A stretch of 64,000 bases of DNA, taken from assembly GCF_000189635.1 (NCBI RefSeq), contig NW_002476399.1, positions 284,415 through 348,414 of the forward strand, written 5' to 3'. This DNA is from Tetrahymena thermophila SB210 (taxonomy: Eukaryota; Ciliophora; Oligohymenophorea; Hymenostomatida; Tetrahymenidae). A program made the position numbers and the translations under genes. Positions 25,350 to 37,136 of this stretch are shown in pieces; position 1 is the stretch's first letter; the number at the start of each line of letters is the position of its first letter. The notes beneath the pieces were generated by a model that saw only the letters and a list, made by a program, of their open reading frames with translations, did no database searches and was not told where the DNA came from.

Positions 25350-26212
25350 TTAAAAAACCTAATTTATTAATTAAAAATTAAATATTTTTATTTATTGCTT
25401 TTTTTTATATATTCAATACACATTATTTGAAATTTAGTAGTTTTCAATAGACATTTACTTTCTTTAATTTATTTATTATAATTCAATATGTATAAATTCT
25501 TTTTCCATTTATTTAATTGAATTTAATAAACCTTATTCATTTTATAAAGCAAATATTTTTAAATGATATATCATTTATTAAGCATCTTTGTATGAAGGGA
25601 TGAACAATTATTCGTTTTTATCTTCTTCTTTTGAAAATTTAGATCAATATTATTTTATTTTTGCTCAAAATTTATAAATATTTTGATGATATACTAACTA
25701 TTTTTCATTTAATTCATTAAAATATATCAAAAAATAAATTTTATAATAATACATAATCTTTATTATTTTTTAGAATTGCAAAGTGCTATATAATGCTATT
25801 AAAAATAAAATCTTTGAAATATTATTTACTTAATCCATTAACTGATAAAGATTTAACTGGTAATAAACACATAACTTTATAGAATTATGCTAACTCATAA
25901 TATAAAGTCATTTACATTTCTTTAATTTATGATTTTTTTTTTTTTTTTTGATTTTAGATTTATTTTTAAGTTTTAATAAAAAACTACTGGCTTCATTTCA
26001 TTTTTAAGAAAAATGAGTAATTTTGAGTAGTTTAATTTTTGTATTTTTGTAAAGTAGTATACCACAGTTTATCTCATCAAAATAAACAATTTATTAATTT
26101 TGTTTATATTTACAAACTAAATAAATAATAACTTGAAAATTTTCAAAAAATAAGTTAAAAATCGATCTAAAGTAGAACAAAAGCAAGCATCACAAATTTT
26201 TCATTAATTGTT
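25350..26212. other. Intergenic spacer
   Basis: AT-rich gap between two family A genes, with a poly-T run near 25930. Nothing coding seen. Confidence 0.6.
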
Positions 26213-28650
26213 ATGAAACTAACTTCATTTGATTTATTTTCTTCAGAGTTTTATTTTAACATAGGAGCATAAAAATAGAAAAATGGAACATTTTAAGGCT
26301 TGACTTTATCTTTACTATCTGTTATCATTATTATTTCATACTTTTCATATTTACTTAGCTTATATGTAAGTAATTAAATCGATCCAAAATTTAGATCCCA
26401 AAGTTTCATTATGAGTGATAGAATTGATGTATCTCTAAGCTAAGACCTTTTAGGATTCATGTTTAATATTAACTCATCTACAAATATAGATTAATACCAA
26501 TAAGAGTCAAATAAAACATATTTAGTTTATTATGCTTAGCTATACTATTAAAATGGTAATTTCTCTCAATACATTAATCTTGATGTAATTAAATGCACTG
26601 ATCCTTAACTATAAGGATACAACTGTGTAGATTTTTCTAAAATAAGCAACTATTCTCTTGTCTTAGATAACTCAGTAGCACTATTTTCTCAAATACTTAT
26701 CAATGTATATGGTTGCTTAGATGTAGATAGTTTTAAAACAACAATCCCAAATAATTGTGCATCACAAAAAGAAATTGATGATATTATTAATGGAAACACA
26801 TCTGGGCTTTTACTAAAAATGAAAGTGTAGTAATATAACACAACTTCTAAATAAATTTAGACTAATTACAGAAATATATTCAGCTTTTTATAGTCAAGTT
26901 AATTTATTATTACTACTTTAAAAACATAAAAACAAGAGACCTAAGTAAATGAAGGCTTGTTATTTTAGTCAAAGTAGACTTATAATTCTCCCATTTAATA
27001 TGAATAAATGAGCTAAAACTTTGACAGGTAGTTCTCACTGGAGCAAGGTCTTGGACCATACAACTAAGTTTCTATTTATCTAGATGAAATAGTACAACAG
27101 TTTTAAATTTAATATCCAACTTTCACTGAAATTTTAGCTCTTGTTAATAGTGTTGCTTTAGTTATTTTGGCTTCAAAATTTATAGGTAGATACTATTCAT
27201 AAAAATAAATTGAACAGGATTTTTTTATGCTTCTCTTAAGAATTATTATTTTAAGATAAAAATTTATAGATTTTGAAGCAAAATTTTTTAATTGACTAAA
27301 ATAATGAAATTTAACTTTCAAGTTAGTAAACAAATGAAGTTTTTTTAGATGAAATTTCTGAAAAATAGAATAAGTTAGATTTAAATATTCCTTGTTTTAA
27401 TTCTAAATTTAGAGACTATGTAGAAAAAAACTAGATCACTCATAAGAAACATGAAATATTCCTATAAAAAGGAGATGATATATCTGTAATTAGTGAATCA
27501 ACTCTAAGCTGTAAAAATACTAATTAGCATAGATCTAAAACTTTTTAAAACGAATCAAAAATTAGCATAATAGATAAGCTTTAGCAAAATGATAATTCAG
27601 TAAAAAAATATTTGGAAATAAAACGACCAATTTTCCTGAAAACAAAAAATCAGATCCCTTTTAAACTATAAAAATAAAGTTAAAATCATCTTGAAAAAAC
27701 TGATTAAGTTGAAATCTCAGAAAAAAACGTCAAAAAAAATAGTCTATTTGTAGAAACATAAATAAAAAATAATCTTACCTAAAGCTAAAATTAAGGAAGT
27801 TTAAGAGAAGCCATTTCATAAAAATTACAAGCAATTTACAGTAATTCTATGAAAAATATCACTTAGAAATTAATTTTTAAATCAAGGTATCTAAAATTAT
27901 TAATAAAATAAAAAATATTAATCTCTTTTTATACAAAGATTGTTCAAAACCAAAGATTCCGATGCATATAAAAGTATAGATACAAATACTTTAGCATAGA
28001 TTAGTAAAGAAGTCAAAAAAAGTTTGGATATTTATGAATTTTATAAGGATATTATTTTTTTGAAGAAAGCTGTTTCAATGTTGCTTAATAAAGATTAGTT
28101 GGCAGCTATTCAGCTAGTAAATCTAACTGATAAATTTTTAAATTTTAATTTAAACAATGAAACATTAAAGACTGATTACTAGAGTAATTGTTTGTTTTAC
28201 ATAATTTCAATTTTATATTAATTACAAATATAAATAAATGTAGGTGCAAAAAGTTAACTAAACTATTTTGAAAAGTAGTTTCTTATATTATAATCAGAGT
28301 AGTTACAAGCACAATACATTGAGAAATTTTTCAAAAAAGTCCATGAGTAGAAGTAGCTGATCGAGGTTGATAAAAGAATAATTTAGTCAATTCTAAATAA
28401 ATAGAGAATATATTCAAAATATTATGTATTATTTTATTATTAGTAATTATTATACAAAAAACATATAAATTCTTAGAATTAAATGATATATTAAAAATAA
28501 ATATTAAAATCCAAGTCATTTAAATCATTAAAACACTATCTGGTTTTTTTAAATAATTTTAAATATTTATTCAAGATTAAAGTGTAAAAAATTATAAACT
28601 CTAAAATTTTAATTTTTCTAAGTGATTAGTTTTTTATTATTTTAGGTTGA
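26213..28650 (+). pseudogene. Family A copy 3, frameshifted and lacking its normal stop
   Basis: Same plan as copy 2: exons 26213-27886, 27939-28183 (245 nt) and a third from 28244. Two defects are visible. First, near 27241-27252 one extra base relative to copy 2 (AGAATTATTATTTTAAG against AGAAGATTATTTTAAG) shifts the frame just after the second membrane span; read literally it stops at TGA 27286. Second, the codon at the conserved end of exon 3 (28405-28407) is AGA where copy 2 has TGA, so the frame would run on to TGA 28648. The rest of the gene, including both introns and all motifs, still aligns. Most likely a young pseudogene; an assembly or read error at the homopolymer-like site is the main alternative for the first defect but not the second. 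Confidence 0.75.
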
Positions 28651-30521
28651 AATTTATAAAAGTAAAAATAATCCAAAATTAATGATTGAATATAAAAAAA
28701 AATACTACTTAATATAGTATTTAAAAACTCTTAATTAATATTGATAATATCATATTTAATATTTTTAGCTTTACTTGAATCAATCAATCTTTAAAATAGA
28801 TGTATGTAGTAAGATTAGATATTTGCATTTTACCACTTCGAATTATTTTCTTTAAAATTTTGTATCTATTTTAGCTACTAAAAGAGTACAATGAATTTAT
28901 TTGTCAATGTAGTAAAGATTAGCTAATAAAAGATATGATATAAAAAAGCAATAAAATGATACATCATTATTATCATAAAAACTAAATATTTTTTGATTTT
29001 ATTTTTGGTATTTTTTTAATGAAAGAATTAAATATTACTTAATTAGTATTTTTGATGAATAAACAATTGGAAGGAAGAGTCAATATATTTTGCACGTCAA
29101 AAACAATTGTGGAATAATTAATTATAATCAGTACGTCATTGAAAATTAAAAACAAAAAACTTATTAAGCTTTTATTAATTGCTTATTATATTTTGTTTTT
29201 AAAATATATTAATTTTGAAGCATAACTAATATTCTCGTTTAATATATATTACTTGAAAAAAAGTAGAAAATATCAAGGTTCTATTTAGTTGTTTTAATAT
29301 ATAACATAATTTTAGTTATTTATTCTATTTTTACCTATAAATAAATGTTTTTAAATGATACGTATTTAAATTTAGTTTTATTTTGAGAATTATAACAGTA
29401 TTAATTATCCTGCTAGATTGCGTATTATAATTTAATTAAATGATGAGTTAAATATTCATGGTTTTAAAGATATTTAAAGATAGTATGATCTTATGAAATA
29501 AGGAAACAAGTGTTAAATTTTTAAGTTTTAACAATAAAATTCTAGAATATTTATAGAGTTTTAAAACAGATAACAGGAATAAAGAGAAAGAAAATAACTA
29601 TTTAATTTCTATTTTTAGTATTTACAAATAAAATTTTAAAAATAAAAAAATTTTAAAGAATTTAATAAATTATTAATAAAATGTTTGTTTTTTAACTTAC
29701 TCTATTAGTTTTATTATGATAAAATTCAATTATTTTTTAGAATTGTATTTAGTTTTTCAAGAAACCATGTAGAAGCTTTTATAAAATATAAATACTAAAA
29801 ATTGTTTTGTATGATTTATCAACTGATAGTTAGAGAATGGGTTTGTTATAAAAAAAAAATAATTAAATTTAAGACTTCTACCAGAATTTAAAAAATAAAA
29901 ATCAAATAAATTTTAATTCATTTAGAAAAATAAATTGTGTAATTTAAAAAATTTTAGGTGACAAAAAGATTTTAAAAATATCAAAAATAATGACTTAATA
30001 ATTTAGAATTATTAGAAAGTATGTATTTTAATTAATACTAAAGTAATTATACTAACACTTATTGAATAGACTGAAATTTATATTTATTTCACAAAATCTA
30101 TCTTTGTTTTTCAAAGGAACTGCTTGCTATTTTCAATACCGTTTTTTATTTTACAATATTTTTTGTTGAATTTTTTATTTTGATTTTGTTTAAGAAAAAA
30201 TTTAGTTTCATGAATTAACTAACATTTTTGGCTAGTTATTAATATTTATCCAACTTTTGATGATTTAGGAGAGAAAGGTATATATAAAGAAGGTTTTTTT
30301 GCAAGAATGCAAAAGTTAATAATAAGGAAATACTGGATATATAAAAAGAGTTATACAAATAGCAATTTAACAATGTTTAAAATTAGTATTAGTTTATTTA
30401 TATCACTAAAAACAAAATGATTTATTTATTATTTATTTCGTCATTAGCGCAGTTTTTATAAGAAAGAAGATTTTTCATGTTAACTACTCAATGTATTTGT
30501 TATTAATTTTTAATTAGCAGT
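28651..30521. other. Long AT-rich intergenic region
   Basis: About 1.9 kb between a plus-strand and a minus-strand gene (both 3' ends face it). I looked in all frames and saw no sustained coding-like translation, no telomere-like or tandem repeats and no tRNA signature. It should hold the two 3' ends. Confidence 0.5.
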
Positions 30522-32308
30522 TCAATGCTTGAATTAGTTTTCAGTAGAGTCTTTGGAGGAGGCTAAGGTTTGAGATTCGGGTTGAACAAGGGCTTGGCAA
30601 GCATCAACGTAGTTAGCACCAGACCATCTATTTAATACAAATTAATTTTAATAAATGAATGAGTAAATAAAATTAGCAATTTATTATAGAGGTGTATAAA
30701 TAAAATATTCTTTTTATTTTTTAATAGATCGAATGAATGCTTTTGTTTGTTCTATTGCTTTTTTTGATATATTAAACATTGATAAATTGCTATTAAAAGA
30801 TCATATGATTGTCTATCTCTATTATTTGAATATTTTATTTATACCTACTTATCAGAGCCATTTTTTTTTATTTTATATAGATAAAAATGTTTTTATAATT
30901 ACTTTTGGTGGGTGAGTTGGTCGACTTTGTGCTTTTCTTCCTTTCTTTGGACAGTTTCGACGTAGGCGAGCATACCACGGGCAGCAAGATCCTTAGAGAG
31001 CTTTTCAGACTTGAGAGCATTCAAGTGGAAACCAGCTAAAGTAATGAATTACCAGGTGTATCCGAGTCTACCAAGGTCAGCACAGAAAGATTGGATTTGA
31101 GCATTGGACATGTTGAAAGCAGACCAGTTGAAAGAGGGGGAAAGGTTGTAAGCCAATAATTTGGTGGGATGGTTATTCTTTACCAAGGTAGAGAACTTAG
31201 TAGCAACTTCCAAAGAGGGAGTAGGAGTTTCCATCCAAACCATATCAGCATATCTTAAATATTACTTAGCACGAGCAGCACATAATTCAACACAACCGTC
31301 AATGGAGTAGAAACCTTCAGATGAACGGAGAGCTTCCCAGTCGAATTGGAAGTCAAAACCGAGAGTTCTAGCGTATTCGTGGGCTTGAGTGAGGGAAAGA
31401 TCGTAACACTTAGAGAGCCAGAGCTTGGTGACTTCTTGGACCTTAGCACCAGTGAACTTAGCCTTGATAGCTTCAAGACCTGCATTAGGGAAAGTTCTTT
31501 CCTTACCATCAGGGCAAAGACCAAGGATGAAGGGGTGGTCAACGGGGTCACAGTTGGAGTCAATAAGTCTAGCAGATAAAGCATCAGTTCTGGCGAGGAT
31601 AATTAAATCAGTTCCCATAATATCAGCTTGGAGTCTGCAAGCAATTAATCTGTTGACGTGTTCGCGAGTGGAGACAACGACCTTACCACTCATGTGACCA
31701 CATTTCTTGGTACCAGGTCTTTAATCTTCAAGATGGATACCAGCAGCACCAGCTTCAATGAATAACTTAATTAACTTCATGGTTGAAGTAATACCACCGA
31801 AACCAGCATCAGCATCAGCAATCATAGGAGCAAGGTAGTCAACTCTGGGAGTCTTAGCTCTTTATTCAGGGGTCAAATGAGCTCTTTGTTCATTTTGGAT
31901 TCTGTCTTGTAAAAGTTAAGCCTTGAAGAGTTGGTCAACTTTGTTGGGGACAGTGTTGGCAGGGTAATCAGCAAAATCTGGACCAGGTTCATTAGTAGTG
32001 GAGGCAGTGGCAGAGCATTACCATCCAGAGACGTAGACAGTTCTCAAGTACTTGGATAAGTTGATAACTTGAACGGGGTCTAAGGCACCGAAAGTGTGGT
32101 GGAATCCCTTGTTGGCTTGGGCTTCCTTCAAGAGTTTCCACATCTTCTTGGATTAGTAGTTGGAGGGGTAGTCCATGGGGATGGTGGGTCTTAAACGGGC
32201 AACATCTTAAGCTTAGTAGGGTCTTTCAACATTTTCCCAACGAGAGTTAGTCCACCATTTTTGGATTTCAGCAGTGATTTCTTAGAGTCTCTTTCCTTCA
32301 ACGTCCAT
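30522..32308 (-). CDS. ICL1: Isocitrate lyase
   Basis: Splits isocitrate into glyoxylate and succinate, the entry step of the glyoxylate cycle, in peroxisomes in ciliates. Two exons: 32308-30903 and 30627-30522, with a 275-nt intron; 503 residues. The catalytic loop KKCGHMSGK is complete, with Cys203; other family signatures are YVSGWQCSATAST near the N-terminus, [15 protein letters not shown] and LIILARTDA, and the last exon starts inside the HQKWSGA motif, which confirms the splice. Codon use is strikingly GC-richer than the neighbours (GCC, CCC, CTC, ACC), as in highly expressed ciliate genes. The C-terminus does not end in an SKL-type peroxisome signal, so import, if it occurs, uses another route. 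Length fits the eukaryotic family. Confidence 0.95.
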
Positions 32309-32419
32309 TTTAGTTTGTTTGATTTGCTATGAGTTATTAATTTGTTTACTTATTCTTTTTAAAAAGATTGAAAATCTTCTTTCTTTCTTGCTTTTTAATT
32401 TTTTTAAATTATTTGTTTT

Positions 32420-35400
32420 TTAATTAAATATTACGTTTATAGGATGGGCGCTCCCAAAAACATATAAATCAACGTATCTTTCCTTCATTCTACTTAATAA
32501 ATAAAATACGCAATTATTTAAAATTAATACAAAAAGCTTTGCTCTTAGATTTTTGATGACTTTAAATTCATGATTTACCAAATTTGTAACATCAATACTT
32601 AACCAACTCATCATATGAGATACTAATTGTTGAAGAATGCACCTTTTCACATCTGTTAGAAGTGGCTAGGACGAATATCTCATGTTAAGAAGGAGTAGGA
32701 TAAAGGAGCTTAATATTCATTCATTAATTAGACACTGCTTTCTTTCTACTTGATTAAATTAGTAAAATACAAGAAAGGCATTTAATTCAGTAAATATAAT
32801 TGTGTATGATATACATAATTGATAAAACAAGGTAGTTATCTTCCAATAAAATTATAAAATCAAATTTGCAATGACTGATTGTCATCATCATCAAAAATCA
32901 CTAGAAAACGCTTTTCAGGCTTTGAAGTTTTCACTTTAGTTTGATTAATTAATAATATCTATTATTATACTGCGTCACAAAAAATTTATCAAGCCAACGC
33001 TTATTACGCAAGATAGGCAATTAAAATTAAATGAACCTAAAAAGGGATTCAAAACCTAACAAACGAATCAATATTCTGCTTTTTTATTTGAGTGCTAACC
33101 AAAATTATCAGCAATCAATTGAGCAATCTAATTTAATTTGAAATTGATCAAGCAACCAAAGCCCTATATTAAGTAAATATCTTACGTCTTTCAATCATCT
33201 TTCCATTGATTGCGTCTTTATATTTAATCTTATTTACGTAAGTAACTAATTACTATTAAACAAAGGCTCTAAGTAAATGTGGGTACCCCTCTTCTTCTCT
33301 TAGCTTTCTTACTTCATTTGGCATATCTATGCTGCTACAACTTATTTTATCTGTCATTAAAATTAGCAACTAGCTATGCTATCTAAGAAGTATATAAATG
33401 TATGCAGATGATTTATGAAATCTGAGAGTGTATTTTGTTTCCCTTTAACCATTTAGGACTTCAATTACATCTTTTGAATTGAGAATAATTCTATTAGGAA
33501 ATGCATGAAATTTCAAATGCTATTTCAGATATAAAAAATCAGATGATATATTGTCCTCAACTTGCCTGTCATTTGATATATGTTTTATTACTAAAATATT
33601 TCTTAAATATCATCAAAGCATCAATTGAAGTCAAAGCTAATTTATGATTCATTTTAAAATAACTGCAATAATATAAATAAAAAACACTCTGCAAATTATT
33701 TGATAGTCAACTAAGATAGAAATTTAATAGTTAACAATAATAATATAAAGTGCTAATAAACAATATCTTTTTTAAATTTTTTATAAAAGGTTAGAAATAT
33801 CTAATTTATTTTTGTTTCCTTAAATTTGATAAAACACATTTTGCTCTAAATACATCTAAATGAATAAATATATTAAGCATAGCTGCTATCCATGTATAAT
33901 TTCCAAATAGCGATGAAAGAGTTTTAAAATAACAAATTATGAAAGAAACAGGCATGTACTTTTTAAAAATTATTCATATTTTTATAAAAATCATAAAGCA
34001 AAAAGAACTACTAAATATTTTCAAAGAAGATTATGTCTGCAATAAAATTATTTCTTAATGTGTAACTTAATAAATATTTGAAATTAGATAATAGTCTAAC
34101 AGCAACAGTTTAAACAACTAAATTCATACTGCAATCACTATAAATACATTTTATATTTAAAATTTAAGTTAAATTTCTAATTAAAAAATAAAAATATCAA
34201 TTTTAGAGAAGATGATCAAGTACACTTTATTATTCCATGTTTATAAAATATCTTAAGATGTTTAAAAATGTTAAATTTTATATATTTTCTTCTATTCCTT
34301 AGCAATAAATACAAAATTATGCAAAATAACTGCTTGGATCATTTAAAGACCTAGAACACCTAAATTGATGACAAAATACAGTTGTGTTTCATCTATTATT
34401 TTCAATAAAATTTGTATTTTCGAAATATTTTAAAGATTATTTGAGAAAATACCATTTTATAAATACGAAATCTGTAATTCTACTAAATTTACAAAATAAT
34501 TACACAAGTCAAAAATATAAAATAAGAAAATTTATTCGGTCTTTTCAACTCCATTTGCTTTTATAGCTTGCATTTTAGTTTGTAAAAACTCATTCTAATA
34601 AAATAATAGTGTTTCCCTTTGACTACTTGATAGCAACAGCTAGATATTTAGAGTTTACAAATGATTGTGTAAATTATATATTAAGCATTATTAACAAAGT
34701 ATAAATTGTTAAAACAATCAAAAATAAAATGAGGGATTATAAGTAAGATCTTGAATCTTTTAACCAAAACAATACTTGAGTAAACATCCTTACTATATTA
34801 AATATAAATAAGTATGCAGACAAGCTAGCAAAAAAATGGAATATGAATATTTATGAGGATCAACTTTCATTTTTAAATCTATTTTTAATACTATTGATCA
34901 AATTTAAAAGTAATTTACAAGAGGAATTATAAAAAGAAATACGCACCAAAATCACGAATTTTGGATAATTATCATCTATTTTAATACCAAAAATAGAATC
35001 AGATACATGATAATCTTTCGCTTATTTGATTTGATTAAGAGTGAAAAACGATTTAATATTTTCATTCAGCTTTTATCAAAATCTACTTTAATGTAATTTT
35101 TCATCTTGGCAAAAGCTTTCTTACATTCTTGAGATTTTTTTTACTCGAAAAAAATATGCAACATTTTCTTTATCCTAAACTATTTTTTGAAACCCAACAT
35201 TGTTAAAATGGTGGAAATTTTCACTTTCATGTTCGTTTTAAAACACTGAATTGATTTTAAAAAAGTCTAACAATATCAAGTAAAATTTAAAATATGACAC
35301 AATTATATCATATCTTAAAATCTATTACGACAAAAGCTAGTTAGTCATAGGTGTCGTCATCTCAATTAATACCCAAACTAATAATTGAATATAAAATATA

Positions 35401-35942
35401 ATTTATAAGCTTAACATCCTTTTAACAAATTTGAATGCACTCAAAAATCCTTAAAATAAATTAAATAGTCTTAGAATATCACAATATCCCCAATCAAATA
35501 AAACGTTAACTATTTTTTTCAACATTTTTTGATATTAAAAGAAATAACGCATATCTAAACCAAAGGATATTATTACAAAGCAAAAAATAAAATATAAATT
35601 GTTGATTGATCTGAACCTCTAAGCTTGATTTTTGGATCTGTGAGAACATCATTTTTGATGAAACCCCTAAAATATCTTCAAATAATTAACTATCAAATTT
35701 AGTACGCAGCATGATACTTGATTAATCGATTTTAGTATGCAATATGACTAAATTAAAATCATTGAGAGTTATCTGTACACTTAATTTAAATTATTACTAT
35801 TAGGAAAAATCAAACTATTTTTAGATTTCAAATTAATTTACCTTCAACTCACACCTAAATCTTTTGAATTCTAACATATATTTTTTTTATTTTGTTTCCT
35901 GTTTTTCGTCAATATTTTAGTTTCGCCATTTAATTTAGCCAT
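32420..35942 (-). pseudogene. Long decayed gene, family not recognised
   Basis: This gap looks empty, but the minus strand carries long coding-like translations broken by TGA stops and frame changes. A plausible start is ATG 35942 (MAKLNGETKILTKN), with a GTGAGT donor soon after. Further on come IKIDDNYPKFVILVRISFYN, ENFHHFNNVGFQKIVQDKEN, hydrophobic membrane-like blocks (SLILFLIVLTIYTLLIMLNI, YFVINLGVLGLQ), then MPNEVRKLREEEGYPHLLRA and KDAINGKMIERRKIF near 33250, and YVDLYVFGSAHPINVIF at the end. One frame runs about 350 codons with only three TGAs. Base composition is higher in GC than true spacers nearby. Best read as an eroded membrane protein gene; a real gene with many short introns is the alternative. 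I could not assign a domain family with confidence. Confidence 0.45.
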
Positions 35943-37136
35943 TTTTGTATTCCATCAAATTTAGATTCTTTTATTTATCTTCATTTAATTTTGAATACCA
36001 ACTCAAATAATCATCATCATCGTATCACTACTTTATCTTATTTTTTTAATTCTTAAATTTACTTTACTCTTATATCACTTGTATAGTTTAATTTATCAAA
36101 ATTGCGTCAAATATTAAAAACATTTATCAAAAATAACCTTTTTTATCTATATAATTTTAAATGACATGTATTATAAGAAATATTTTTAAAATATCTTAAA
36201 AAGCTACTTTTTTTAGTTCATAAAAATTATTCATGAGCAATATCATATACTTCAAATCAGATGAGTTTTCAAGAAAATAACATTTTTTTAGCTTTAAAGT
36301 ACTTACTAATTTTGTTAAATGTAGCTATTTTTATTATTCCATCACTATTATATCTAATACATTAATATTTACGCATTAAACAAAGAAACAAGCTACTGTT
36401 TTTATAGAAAAGGGAGGCTCTAAGCAAAAAAGAAAACCATACCAATAGCTACAAAATATTTTAACCTAATCAAATATTAAAATATGTAAATTTTTTATAA
36501 AATATTTTATAAAAGTAAATCTGTTAATCATAAATACCAAAGCTATTTCAATATCTAACGAATACTCAAATTGTATAATATCAATATAATAAATTAAATT
36601 AGCTAAGAACATTATGAGTAAAACTAAATGCACATTTTAAAAAAATAGCTTTAAAAATTGTAGCTTTCTTCAATATAAAAAATAAATAATATAATTTTTA
36701 TCAGAGTCAAAATGTTAAATTTTATCACAAAAGAGTTTAAAATGAATTCATTTGTGCAAAGATTTTTATTTAAGAAGTTAAACAAAAATTTCATAAATTA
36801 TTTAAAATTGACATTTTAAGAATAAATTTGTTAAAAATGGTGAAAATGTATTCTTCAATTTTTTTTAAGGAATAAATAAAAGTAGTATTTTTTATTAAAT
36901 CTTTTAAGATATTTTTTGATTAAAAACTAAAAGAAAGCCAAAAAGATAAAGATTTTTTAAGAATAAAATCATAAATTTTTGACTCAGAATGAAATAATTT
37001 TGATTTTTGCAATAAATATTATCATATTTTAATCAAATAATTAATAAAAATACATAGAATTAATTAATTTGGTTATTATTTGTTATAATTTATAAAAGAT
37101 TAAACAGAATTTATTGCTTGATAAAGAGTGTTTATT
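35943..37136. other. Intergenic spacer
   Basis: About 1.2 kb of AT-rich DNA between the decayed gene and the 3' end of the next minus-strand gene. Nothing recognisable. Confidence 0.5.

Noticed and set aside
31255-31697. Several overlapping frames on both strands over the isocitrate lyase gene
   Set aside because: They are shadows: only the minus-strand frame containing KKCGHMSGK matches the family end to end.
32871-33122. Plus-strand 83-codon open frame starting MTDCHHH
   Set aside because: With a single stop codon, chance frames of this size are common, and the opposite strand here reads far better as eroded coding sequence.
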